From Dromaius novaehollandiae (Eukaryota > Chordata > Aves > Casuariiformes > Dromaiidae), in NCBI RefSeq assembly GCF_036370855.1, contig NC_088108.1, positions 8,517,448 to 8,581,447 on the forward strand: DNA of 64,000 bases, written 5' to 3'. The stretch's first letter is position 1. Each line of letters opens with the position of its first letter. Below are positions 12,928 to 23,600 of the stretch, in pieces. The notes below the pieces were generated by a model. It was not told the origin of the DNA, did not search any database, and saw nothing but the letters and a program-made list of their open reading frames with translations. Both the position numbers and the translations under genes were made by a program.

Positions 12928-13160
12928 GGCGGCCCGGCCGCTGGAGGCCCTGTCCCAGCGTGGCGGACGCAGCGGTGCTCACAGCGCACGGTGCTGCCTC
13001 CAACTGCTCCTCAGCTGCTGTCTCCTGCCAGCATCTGTGACTCAATGACAGATGTAAACAGGATGTGTTCACACCTCGAGTGCCTTTTGGGGCTGGCGGT
13101 GAGGCACAGCACTGAGGAAAGAGTGAGGAACGAACATGGCTTTCTTTTTATCTTTTCTCA
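12928..13160 (-). promoter_or_regulatory. SH2D1A: SH2D1A 5'UTR and proximal promoter
   Basis: Sequence immediately upstream of the SH2D1A ATG on the minus strand. The first 100 bases are GC-rich and probably untranslated leader. I see no canonical TATA box; an A/T-rich GATAAAAAG stretch lies near 13145-13153. Within 13032-13066 are two E-boxes in inverted orientation, a consensus AP-1 site and an adjoining forkhead/ETS pair. A WGATAR GATA site is at 13148-13153. These are lymphoid-type factor motifs, consistent with T/NK-restricted SAP expression, but occupancy is inference. The transcription start cannot be placed from sequence alone. Confidence 0.6.
13032..13066. promoter_or_regulatory. E-box / AP-1 / E-box / FOX-ETS motif cluster
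   Basis: On the plus strand: CATCTG (13032-13037), TGACTCA (13038-13044), CAGATG (13049-13054), GTAAACA (13054-13060) and CAGGATGT (13059-13066). CATCTGT and ACAGATG are perfect inverted arms around the AP-1 site. The forkhead and ETS-like cores overlap as in composite FOX:ETS elements, although the ETS core is GGAT rather than GGAA. The cluster is about 105-140 bases upstream of the start codon. Confidence 0.55.
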
Positions 13161-14520
13161 GGCTGTGACACGCTCACGATCTCGCACCCATTACACCGAG
13201 GTGCCATTTCGAACACTACTCTCGCTCACACAACCCAAAGCTCGACAGAGATGTGCAGTGGCAAAGCGCACAGAGGCCGGGAGCCCCTAGCAAAAATAAA
13301 TGGGACTGGCGGCCCTTCCCCAGCTGTCCAGCGAGCGTGCAATCTGGTTTGGGTTTCGGAGCGCCAATATCACAGCACCATCTGGTAGCGTCTGCAGTGA
13401 GGCACTTGTCTCTTCTGGGCCTAAAACAAATGCTAGAACAAAGCCGGGTCGAACGGCCCCGCAGCGGGTGCCCACGGGGCGCCACGGCATGAGCACGGCC
13501 ACAGCCGCCTGCCCCGGCAGGGGCCACAGGCGCCCTGGGGTGCTCGGGGAGCAAGGGTACTTTTTTAACTTGTTCTCTTTCGAAACTTTATCACCACATG
13601 CAAAACACCTCGCGCCTGGCTCGTGCGCCTGGCTTTGCATGGCCCCTGGCCCTGAAGCCAGAGCAGCAGGGGACTGGCAAGCTCGAAACACCTCACCGGC
13701 CCGCGGTCCCCTGCAGACAGCCGGGCAGAGGCGCGGGAAGCCACGGAGATGAGCTGGAGACGACTCCCCCCAACCCGCGTGCACCTCTACGCCGGGCTGG
13801 CAGCACAGAGCCAGCAGCACAGAGCCGGCACCGCGGCTGCTCCTGCAGCGGGGCCGGAGGAGCCCCAGCCCCGCTGCAGGCACGGCCCTGCGCCGAGGGC
13901 TCGGTGCTGCGTACACACTCTTAATGTCAGAGACACTAATCATTTCCGCTCGGAGGCAGATGATGCTTTATTCCCAGCGCTCTGGCACACTAACCTCAGG
14001 GTGCTCAGGGCTGTGTATTTTATGGACCACATCTGACATTTCAAAATGTTTTTCCTTCAGCGTTTCGAAACAGCCGTGCGCTCCGTGCCTGCGGCTCAGC
14101 GCGGGCTCCCCGGCGGGCGGGCGGCGGCAGCAGCCTCCTCGCGGGCCGGGAGGCCCTGCACATCCTTCCTGGCCCCATCGCGAGCAGGTGCTCTGGCGCG
14201 ATACGCCAGCCGGCAGCAGCAATCCAGAGACGTGGCTGAAAAAGACGTTTCTCGCCGCTCCTGCGGTCACACACATTTCCTTGGCACACTTGCAATCCGA
14301 AACCTCTGATAAGCTCCTGCTTGCAAATGGCTCTGTTTGCAAACAGGCTGAAAATTTACTTTTCCCCTTAGATATTTCCACTCATGGAAAAACTGAGCCT
14401 GCTTGCTGAAGCTGAACAGCAGCACATGGCAGTACCGGGGCCACATTCCTCCTCCGTCCCGCTGGGCTCATCCGGCTGCAACGGGCTCGAGACTGAGCTC
14501 ATCCCGGGGTAACTCCCCCA

Positions 14521-16523
14521 AACTCACCCAGCAAGCTGTGGCTTCACGTCTTATGTATGTACTCAAAACTCTGCAAACCGGGTGTAAAAGTGGTAGAATT
14601 CACTAAAATACAGCATGAAGTGTAGGTCGTGTTTATAACTGATTAAACATCATTCCAAATTGAGTTTCTTAGCAGGGTAGGGCAAAATAAAATCATCTTA
14701 CCCAATTGTTCACAGAATACTGTGTCTTGGTCGAAGTTCAGTATGGTGAAAAATAGGTCTATTGAGACACAAATCTTAGGAACAAAGAAAGAAAAACAAG
14801 AAAATAAAATCAAACCAAAAATAAGGGCTTTTTAAGGTTTCCATCAATCAAAATATTTTCTCTCGATCCTTTCAAAGTGTGCATCTTTCAACTCTGACCT
14901 TTAAAACAGCTTTTCCTTACAAATATTTTTTTCAAACTCCATTTAACTTTTTGTTTTTAGGGGCGGGCATTTGCTGCCCAGATCGCCACGGGCAGCTCAG
15001 ACGCAGAGCAGCGCACGCCGGTCACTGCTGGCAAAGCTACAGCTTTGGCAGAGGCCCGAGGAGCCGCTTCCCCGCGGCAGCACCCCGAGCAGGCACTGCC
15101 TCCCTGCCCGGGACCGCGGTGGCTGAGAAGGCTGAGGGAAATCTCAGCTTACGGGGGACTGACAGCTTCAACTGCTGTGTTTACAGCTGTTCAGGCTTGT
15201 TACATAGATTTTCATTACTCTGTTCAGGTGAACCTGGGGACTCAGCTTTCCTGCTTATTTTTTAAAATCAGTTGTTAAAGTATTTGCACAACAAAGCAGA
15301 GCTACTGCCTACTGCAAATGGGATTAATGTGGATGGTGACAAGGTATAAGCAAAGCACCATTCCCTCGTAAAGCTGCTGCACGTTTTTTTCTCCTTTTTC
15401 AAACTATCTGTACTCTGGGGGATTTCATCTAACTTTCCGATTTCTCAGCCTATTTTCAATATTAATCGTTGATTTCAGAAATATGTGTGATGTTAGCTGG
15501 AAAGGAAAGCAACCAGAATCATCCAGTGTCACAGATATCATTTTCCCACTCATTGATTTCAACCCAGGCATTTGTAGAAAATTATAAAACTTTCAACTAT
15601 GAGAAGCTCTCTTAATTGCAGAGTCACAGTGTTACCTGGCTGATCTGCATACTTCCAGCAGGTTGGTGAAGCAGCATCTATTACTGAAAAAGAAAGGGCT
15701 GTAAACACTGAACTTTGCTTATGCTAGGTAGAGAACCCACAAAACTCCCACCAACAAGCCCTGAAGCCAAGGCTTTCATACAAATCCCTTAATGCCACGC
15801 TAATTAGGGGATATGAAGCTTTTAGGAAGAAATTGAAATGTTGAGCTATGTGACATATGACACTAGGTAGGTGTCAAGGCACAGAGCACAATACAAACTG
15901 CTCCAAAACCAATGACAACCGGTGCTGCGTGGGCTAAGAGAGATACCGTGATACCGCTGTTGCTATTCTGCGCCATGCCACCGAGGCTGGAGAAACCCTC
16001 CCTTGCGTCAAACAAGTTGTCTTCACTGCAGCTTCGCACGGCTGGAACCCAGCTGGACTCACAGCAACTGCTCCATTTTTTATCCACTTATTTTGAAACA
16101 AAATGCAACAGAATTGTTGCTTGCCATCCTCTTTCGTGACGCTGCACTCACTCAGCCTGAGAATGCAAACTGCAAAATACAGCAGTAGGCTCTGGAGAGT
16201 GGGAGAAATAACTGAGAATCGAGCATCGAAGGGGTGCTGCTCGCACGAGGACTCAGCCTCCATTGCCTTCCAGTGGAAATGGGTGACTTCTATGAGCACC
16301 CCACGGCTGGCCCTGTAGGGTGCTGGATGGTCCCTTCTCTTACTTGGCTGGGAGCGCATTCACCATATTCGTGCATGCCACAGCTTTGGCCTCGGCTAAA
16401 TCAGTCAAGCTAGCAGTCCCTGCAGTATGCTATGAAAAAATTATCTAAAAAATACATGAAGGAAAGGAAGCACTTTAAAGTGCTCTGAAATATTTGGCCA
16501 TGAAAAACAGGCTTAGAAAGATA
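14521..16523. other. intergenic, upstream of SH2D1A
   Basis: Mostly AT-rich unique sequence. A GC-rich patch at 14960-15150 carries a short open frame with no recognisable product. Nothing else is identifiable. Confidence 0.6.
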
Positions 16524-16637
16524 GGCCTGCATAGATCTCTTGGGTCATCAAGTTTAGTTCCCTGCTATCTTAGCCAAAAACATCATATAATCCCTTTCAG
16601 CAACTCATCACACCCTGTCTTAAAAGTAGCTCGGGGT

Positions 16638-16705
<68 letters not shown>

Positions 16706-17575
16706 CCCACTGTTCTCATAGGAAAGCAATTGCAGAACATCACTACTCTGTTGTTTGGAAACATGCTTTCAATTTCCAACCTGAATTTATTCATGGCAAT
16801 TTATACTCATTTGTTCTTGTACCAGTGTTGTCCTTTAGTTTAAATAGATGTTCTCTGTTCCTGGAGCTTAGGCCCATGAGTTATATAGAGAGCCCTCTCT
16901 CAGCCTTCGTTTTCCCAAACTCCTCGCGTAGTTAGGCTCTCCCTTCTCATGGTCAATCTAATAGGCTTTCTCTGCAGCTTCTCAAAAGTGAAACAAATAA
17001 TTTGTCAATAGTGCGCGATATCCTGGCTAAATTCCACCAAGTGCCTTGTACACCGTTACCGGTACTTCGTTACTCTGGTGACAATGCCTTGCTTTGCATG
17101 TCGTATGTCCCCTCCTTAGGCATTTCTTACCTATAAGCATCCAAGTACAGTAGAATCCTGGTTAACAATCCCGAGGGAAACTTGTACTCAAATCCTTATG
17201 AATTTCAGCCAGTTTATCTTATTCTGGTCCTCAAGGTCACCCACTTCTTCCTAATGAGAATTTTATTTGCCTCTGTATTGACAGTATCTCCCTCCTTTAT
17301 GCCATCAGTAAATTCCATGAATGTATACCTATTTTTTATGCCATCATCATTAGTAAAAAAATATTAAGCAGTATCAGGCCCCATACTGATGCTTGAGAAG
17401 TTCTACCTTCCCTTCAACACTTATCTTCTCCAACTACTCACTTTTTCAGTTTTTGTACTAATCTTGCATTTTAGCTAATAATTTCCCATTTGGCACTATA
17501 CTAAATGCTGCACTTAAGTTTAGATAATTAGTTCTAAGCACGTCCTTTGCCTATAAAAATCAGTTACAATGATAT
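16524..17575 (-). mobile_element. ancient CR1 LINE fragment, antisense
   Basis: About 1 kb of decayed CR1 LINE lying on the minus strand. The left end (16524-16560) reads like the antisense CR1 3' region, with ATCTCTTGGGTCATCAAGT and TTCCCTGC. The body follows the antisense order of old amniote CR1 copies to the segment near 17480-17570 (CCCATTTGGCACTATACTAAATGC, then a CTTAAGTTTAGATAA motif). No open frame remains. A large TTG microsatellite has grown inside it. Assignment rests on memory of sauropsid CR1 consensi. Confidence 0.75.
16637..16705. repeat. (TTG)23 trinucleotide repeat
   Basis: About 23 uninterrupted TTG units (CAA on the other strand) inside the antisense CR1 relic. It makes poly-leucine and poly-threonine frames that are not genes. 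A pure array of this length is probably polymorphic. Confidence 0.97.
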
Positions 17576-18698
17576 TCCAGACACAGGAACTTGTAATGTG
17601 CCTGAGAAGTGGAGGTAGGGGAGAGAAAAAGAAATTACCTTAAGTTTTTTGAACACCTGCAAAGATTTGAGCTGATTTTCATTTTGAACTGAATTGCTTC
17701 ATTCATCCCTAATGATGACATTTTCATACATTGTTGGATTTTATAACAATTCTAGATATTACAACACTAATGCAAGAACGTCATTAAAATTCTCAAATAT
17801 TGTTATTTGACTGAAAATAAGAATGACCTTCAGGACCTTTATGAAATTAATGCCACTGCAGAACTGTTATAGGAAGACCTTGTATAAAGGGCTATAAAGC
17901 AAGATAAAACTAAGATAACTGAATTGGTAGTTTTGCTGGTGCAGTGGTATTATCTTAAATGCCATCTCTATAGAGGTACCGAAAAAGCAGCTTCAAAATC
18001 ACCAGCTATTGCAATGATTCTGAAAAAAAAAATTAACTGGCAAAAAGCCACATTAAAACACAACTAACTTTAAAAATGATTTTCATTATTTCATATCACT
18101 TTCATTTTTAGTGTAATCTAACAAAATATCCAGAACAACTGTATGGAATAGTATCTGTAGATAGATGTCCACATAAGAAAGTAATACTGAGAATCAGTAA
18201 AACATTGGTCACTCTATACAGGATCTATGGAGTCATTATTATCATGTTTGCTTTGCTTTTTGAGCTGAAATGAAAGAGATTGAGGAAAGCAAGCTGCAAT
18301 CAGTAAATACCTAATTATCTGTAAGGTCCTGATCATCAGTACAGATTGAGAATCCAAAGAAGCTTTGGCTTTAGGGTCACATATTAGAATACATTGCTAC
18401 AGCCATCATGTTAAGCCAGGATCTGCTACATACGTTGTTTGGAGCAAAAAAGGAAGGAAAATTAGAAGATGGTTATAATAAATAAAGTTTGGATCCAGAT
18501 GTGGATTCCAAACTTTCTCTACACTCCAGGATACATATATCGTTCAGATCTCATTGAGCTGACCTTAGAGAAAGGATAATCATCTGGAAGATTGGATTGT
18601 CACAGAACTGCCTAAATGTTTGGGTAATTGAGAGGGAGATTATAGATCCAGGCTTTTGCCCTCTTCGAATTAAATATAAGTCCTAGGTGAAATCACAA
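17576..18698. other. intergenic, nothing recognised
   Basis: AT-rich sequence between two CR1 elements. No coding exon, RNA gene or repeat identified. Confidence 0.6.
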
Positions 18699-19131
18699 AA
18701 GTTGACCATGAGCCAGCTATGTGCCCATGAGGCAAAGAAGGCCAATGGTATCCTGGGCTGCATTAGGCAGAGCATTGCCAGCAGGTCGAGGGAGGTGATC
18801 CTTCCCTTCTACTCTGCCCTGGGGAAGCCACATCCAGGGTGCTGTGTCCAGTGCTCTGTTCTGGGCTCTCCAGTTCCAGACAGACATGGACACGCTGGAG
18901 TGAGTCCAGCAAAGGGCCACAAAGGTGATTAAGGGATGGGAGCATATCTCATACAAGGAGATGCTGAGAGAGCTGATACTGTCTAGCCTGGACAAGAGAA
19001 GGCTGAGGGGGGATCTTATCAATGTATATAAATATCTGAAGGGAGGGTGTAAAGATGGAGCCAGACTCTTCTCAGCAGCCTGCTCTAGGTGACCCTGCTT
19101 GAGGATCGGTGATTCTGTGATACTGTGAGGA
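18699..19131 (+). mobile_element. CR1 LINE 3' fragment, sense
   Basis: A 5'-truncated avian CR1 copy. It begins in the reverse-transcriptase C-terminal region (GACCATGAGCCAGCTATGTG, then AAGAAGGCCAATGG) and continues through GTGATCCTTCCC, GGGCCACAAAGGTGATTAAG and GCCTGGACAAGAGAAGGCTG. It ends in GATTCTGTGATACTGTGAG, a degraded version of the CR1 tail. Between about 19078 and 19085 it jumps from the TCTTCTCAGC segment directly to CTGCTCTAGGTGACCCTGC, so roughly 200 or more bases of the usual 3' region are missing. Frame is broken by stops. Confidence 0.93.
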
Positions 19132-20134
19132 TTTCTGTCCAGTGCTCAGAGCTTTAAAAAAATAATCATTCTCATCATCTGGAAAGCGGGTGTTACAAGG
19201 CCTCGATAGGTATCAGTTGTGGGGGACAACCGAGGATATGGAAAGGTTATGGACCTTTATGAATGAAACCATGCTCTTTACTCATCGTTTGTCTTCTGAG
19301 CACAGGTAAATACATACATATCATAAATGATGACATTTCGCTGAACTTTAACAATATTATTTCCTCTGCGTGGCCTCACTAATTACCTGTGCAGTTGTTT
19401 TGAATGTTTTGTGAGAGAGATAACACTAAAATTGAAAGCTACAGAATACAAAGAAAATCATATTAAAAGTTATCTGTGTCTTAATGCGGTTTCTTTTACC
19501 GGTTAATATTTTGCACTTTTTCTTTCTCCAGAAGCATTGCAAGAGCTGGCTATTTTGCAGGTGCATGTGCATGTGCGTTACCTAAGCAGAGATGCCATTT
19601 GTGATAATGTCACCATCAGCAAAACTAGTCATAGCAGCTTGCACCTTTTCATTTTCTGCTCTTACCCTTTCAACAACCCTTTCCTGTAAAAATTGTCAAT
19701 GCACTGATTGTCACGAGCATTAGGCACTCAACTGCTTTGAGAACCAGGACCTCAGTGTCTCTGTGATTTAACTTAATCAGCTTCAAAGTAGATGGAGCTA
19801 AATCATATAAAGACACTCTCGGGTAGAGTAGATGTCCACACTGGAGCTTTTCCTGGATATATTCATGTGTGAGCAAGTCTGGAATATAAGTTTAAAAAAA
19901 TAGATTTTCACACATACACACACACATACAGTAGTTAAAATTGACTTGCTGATGTCCTGTCCTAGTTCCTAAGAGATATTTATCTGAATTACAACAGCAC
20001 CACGTAATCTGGCATAAATAAGTGTCTTTGTTTTGGAGGGGAGGAAAGTTAATCAATTCTGAACCATATGCAATTGTGTGTCTAATCTCTGCCCGCAATT
20101 ATTTCAAATGCACATCCAGACGATAGCATTTGTA
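19132..20134. other. intergenic with a CA repeat
   Basis: Unique AT-rich sequence. An interrupted CA microsatellite lies at 19908-19929. No gene recognised. Confidence 0.6.
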
Positions 20135-20670
20135 TTCATTCTGAGATTCATTGAGTTTGAGGCCAGAAGGGATCATTATTCCATCTGGCCTGACCTCCTG
20201 GATATCACAGACCATTACATCTCCCCAGTTACCTCTGTACTGAGGCCTGTAACGTGTTTGACTAAAGCATAACTATTTTTGACTAAAGCTCATGTCCCAG
20301 AAAGACATCTAGTCTTGATCTGAAGCCATCAAGAGGGAGAGACTCCACTACTTTGTGGGTACTTTGTTCCAATGGTTAATCGCACTCACTGTTGAAAATG
20401 TAGGTCATGTTTGCAATTTGAATTTGTCTGGCTCCAGATTCCACCTGCTGGCTCTCATTACACTTTTCCAAGTTAAGTTAAAAACCCTTTGGCACCCATT
20501 ATTTTTCCCTTGTGTAAGTGTTTACTCTCTGGATTCAAGTAACCTCTCAAATTTTTTTTCTCTTTTGGTTCTTTTCTTCTAATAGCCTTCACTTCAGTCT
20601 AAAGATTCACATGGTGAAGTGTTTTCTCCAGCCCTTCTTGTCTGTGTATTTTTATTTTGCCCAATGTCTT
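20135..20670 (-). mobile_element. ancient CR1 LINE 3' fragment, antisense
   Basis: The plus strand reads as the reverse of an old CR1 3' end: GAGGCCAGAAGGGATCATTA, then CTGACCTCCTGGATATCACAG, CATCTAGTCTTGATCTGAAG, TTTGTTCCAATGGTTAATCG and AAGTAACCTCTCAAA. This order matches antisense CR1 copies common in turtle, crocodile and bird genomes. The left boundary is clear; the right boundary beyond about 20600 fades. No coding potential. Confidence 0.85.
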
Positions 20671-23600
20671 TTAGCAGTGCCCAGCTCCTGCTCAGGATGC
20701 TGATGACACATGCAAGGTATTAGGGGTCTCCATTGCACTGGAAGCACATACTAAATTGTTTTGCTGTTACGAACCTCTAGTCTAGAGCACAGTCCTTGCT
20801 TTCCAGTACACAACTCACCACTTGTAGGGTGAGAGAAACTGCACCATGCCAAAATTTCATAAATACAGAGTTCAGTATTTAGCATTTGATTCTAAAGTTT
20901 GTTGTATAATCCAGATTTATTTTATGACTGTACTCACCTCATCACCCTATATAGTTCTTCCAATTTCTGTTCATTCTCAAACTGCTTCACCTGGAACCAA
21001 ATATTGCTCGTGGCAAAATAAAAATGCGACTGTTTGCACACTCCTGTTTCCAACCTGTGTTTCTAATATTTTGAAATTCCAGCCACAGTTTATTTGTAAC
21101 AGCACACAGGGAAAACAGTTGGATTTTTTTTCTCTTAAGTTTTTAAGTTTGGTATGGTTTATTGACCATGTTTAAACTAAATGTTAGAGCAAATAGTTCA
21201 GTACAGCCCTGCATTTATTTCCTCTTTGCACTAAGGAGAGATTTTTCATTTCATAAATCATTCAAAATCTATTGTGGTGATGTTACATTGGTCTCAGTGT
21301 AGATAATTACGCATACACACACACACACCCTCTCCTAATATTTTGTACAGAGAGCATATTGGTAGTGGATTTCGCTGCATGCTTATATCACAAGCATGAC
21401 AGCAAAACAGACACAATCTGCTCTTTGAAATTTTTACCTGAGTATATCGGGCACAGATTGCTTTTCTGGCCTACATCACAGACTTCAACAACAAGAGAAA
21501 TCACATTTCTGTCTTAAAAAAAAAACAATGAAATAAATGGAACTGAAGATGTGTGTGTATACACACATACATATATACATGGTGCTTAGATATTTTAAAA
21601 AACCCACATGTATTAATTTTTTTTCCTGACAGTTCCTGCAAAATGCCTTGCTTGCACTCTTTCCTTTCCCACCAATGAAAGACTGCAACAGAGTTATTTT
21701 ACTTCAGCCCAAGAAAGAAAACTTCATATTGGACACGACAATACCAGGCTGTACTGTCATATCATAAGCTACATTAATAGTAAAATGACAAGTAGGTCTT
21801 ATCCTGTTCTGACTGAAATCAATAGTAGAACCATCCTGCTTGTAGCAAGAGCAAGAGCAGGTGAAACTTCTCTCAGCAGAAAACAGGAAGCATGTATTTT
21901 TGGAGAGCAGCAATCTTTAGGCAAGGACTACCAAGCATTTGACTTCTGATTAGATCCTTCCCGCGTTGCAATAGCACAGAATAGCAGAGCCCTGCATATT
22001 TGGCAGCTCCAGGCAACACAGTGAAAGTCTGTGGGTGGACTAAACCCACATGTCCTTTTCATTTGACTATTGATTGCAAGCTAAATCAAATACAATAAGA
22101 GAAAAGAGCAAACGAAATTGAGCTGGCCAAGACAGCGATATTTACATGCCAAGAGAGGCTCCTATTCCTCGCATCACTGTCATGGTTCTGTGCATTTAAG
22201 GCAGTTCTCTGTAGCGCATATGGGTTTTTTCAAAGGTTAGAAGCTAAGCAGATGAAGACTGCAGGTTGTGCAGAGGATCCACATACCTCCAGGTCACCAA
22301 TTTCAATCAGTACCAGATGGGTATCCTTTGAGAGCCAGTATTCTCATGCGTGCCCTTGGCGAGAGATGTTTCCCTCTTGGTTGGTGTTCTTTGGCAGCCC
22401 TGTTGGTTGAGAAGCCATGTCCCAAGCACAGCTTCACCCTTCATGTCAGGGTCAAGACGAGCAATCAGGACAAGATGAGGAAGACTGCACTACTATGATT
22501 CATGCTATTCTATTTTAAGATAAATAAAAATGCCTCAGACACCAAAACTCAAAGTCTGCGAGGCTGAAAGAAAGCTTTTACCTTTGCCACCCTTTCTATG
22601 GATCTCCTGGCCCATGGGTCACAGTCAAGGTAAGCTGGCAATGTCCAGGTGTGAGAGCAGGAAAAAGATCAGCCCCTCAAAGACATCAAAGGGAAAATTT
22701 AACTTGGGGATTAAATTTGCTACTTGACTTGGCATAACATACACCTGAAAGGTTGCTAGCAGGTTTCAGTGAGGTCAGTCCCAAGTTCCTACCAAGGTGA
22801 AGGGCTCCAGCAAGCCTGGCTAGCATGTGGGACCAGCCCCTAAAAACAAGCTATCAAATTCCTCACATTTGAGTCTTGTTTCGTTTGTATAGAGTCATCG
22901 TGGTTCCCACATGGACAGCATCCCAGGACCATCTGGCGGTGTTTAAGGGACAGCCTCATCCCAAGCTCCTCTCCTGGGTTAGGTCCAGGCCAACCCCTGT
23001 TCCCTGGGGTCTGATGCTCCACAGACAGCAATCACTCCTTTTTCTGAGGGAACTGCCCTGTAAAATATAACTGCATTCTCTAACATCTAACTGGCCAAGG
23101 AAAATGCAAATGAAAAAAGGAGACACTGGACCACCAAGATACATTCTTTGCCCCACACTTACCACAAATCCCCTCATAGCAAGGATGTTAGCAATGTCTG
23201 AACTATTTGCACTCAGGCTTTCCAATCTGTAGTTTAAAAAATGTAAACATTGAGCCCTTAAGATTTAATTACTTTTTATATTCTCCATGGAAGCTTTTAC
23301 TATGAACTCTTCATAAGCCTGCTCAGGGCTGGCCAAAACACACACCAGGGCCCTGCATACAGAGGGATCAGTTCAGGAACATTTTGAGGTGCCACATTAC
23401 AGTGCCCGGCCCGAGAAGGCGACCACAGCCGGCATGCTCCGCCGACCGCTGCACGCAGCAGCCCTGGGGCTCGCACCCCAAACAGAGCAGTGGCCACACG
23501 CCGAGGCCCCTGGAGAAACGGCAGATGCTCCACACAGACCGTGGCAGACAGCACTTTGCACCTGAACGCTGCACATCCGTCCTTTGCTGCTAAATGTAGG

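Larger units (their letters stand above)
12640..14520. promoter_or_regulatory. GC-rich island over the SH2D1A 5' end
   Basis: A long GC- and CpG-rich stretch covering SH2D1A exon 1, its 5'UTR and about 1.5 kb upstream, densest at 12640-12980, 13440-13900 and 14080-14230. Several long frames are open here on both strands (for example 13287-13943 minus and 13300-13752 plus). They overlap each other antisense and show no recognisable protein, so I treat them as a by-product of low stop-codon density. Confidence 0.7.

Noticed and set aside
13287..13943. 218-codon minus-strand frame upstream of SH2D1A
   Set aside because: Overlaps several plus-strand frames in a GC-rich island; no domain and no splice context linking it to SH2D1A.
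16494..16794. Poly-leucine and poly-threonine frames
   Set aside because: Produced by the TTG microsatellite inside an old CR1 relic.
18687..19022. Short frames on both strands over the 18.7 kb CR1
   Set aside because: Remnants of the CR1 reverse-transcriptase end and its antisense; truncated and interrupted.
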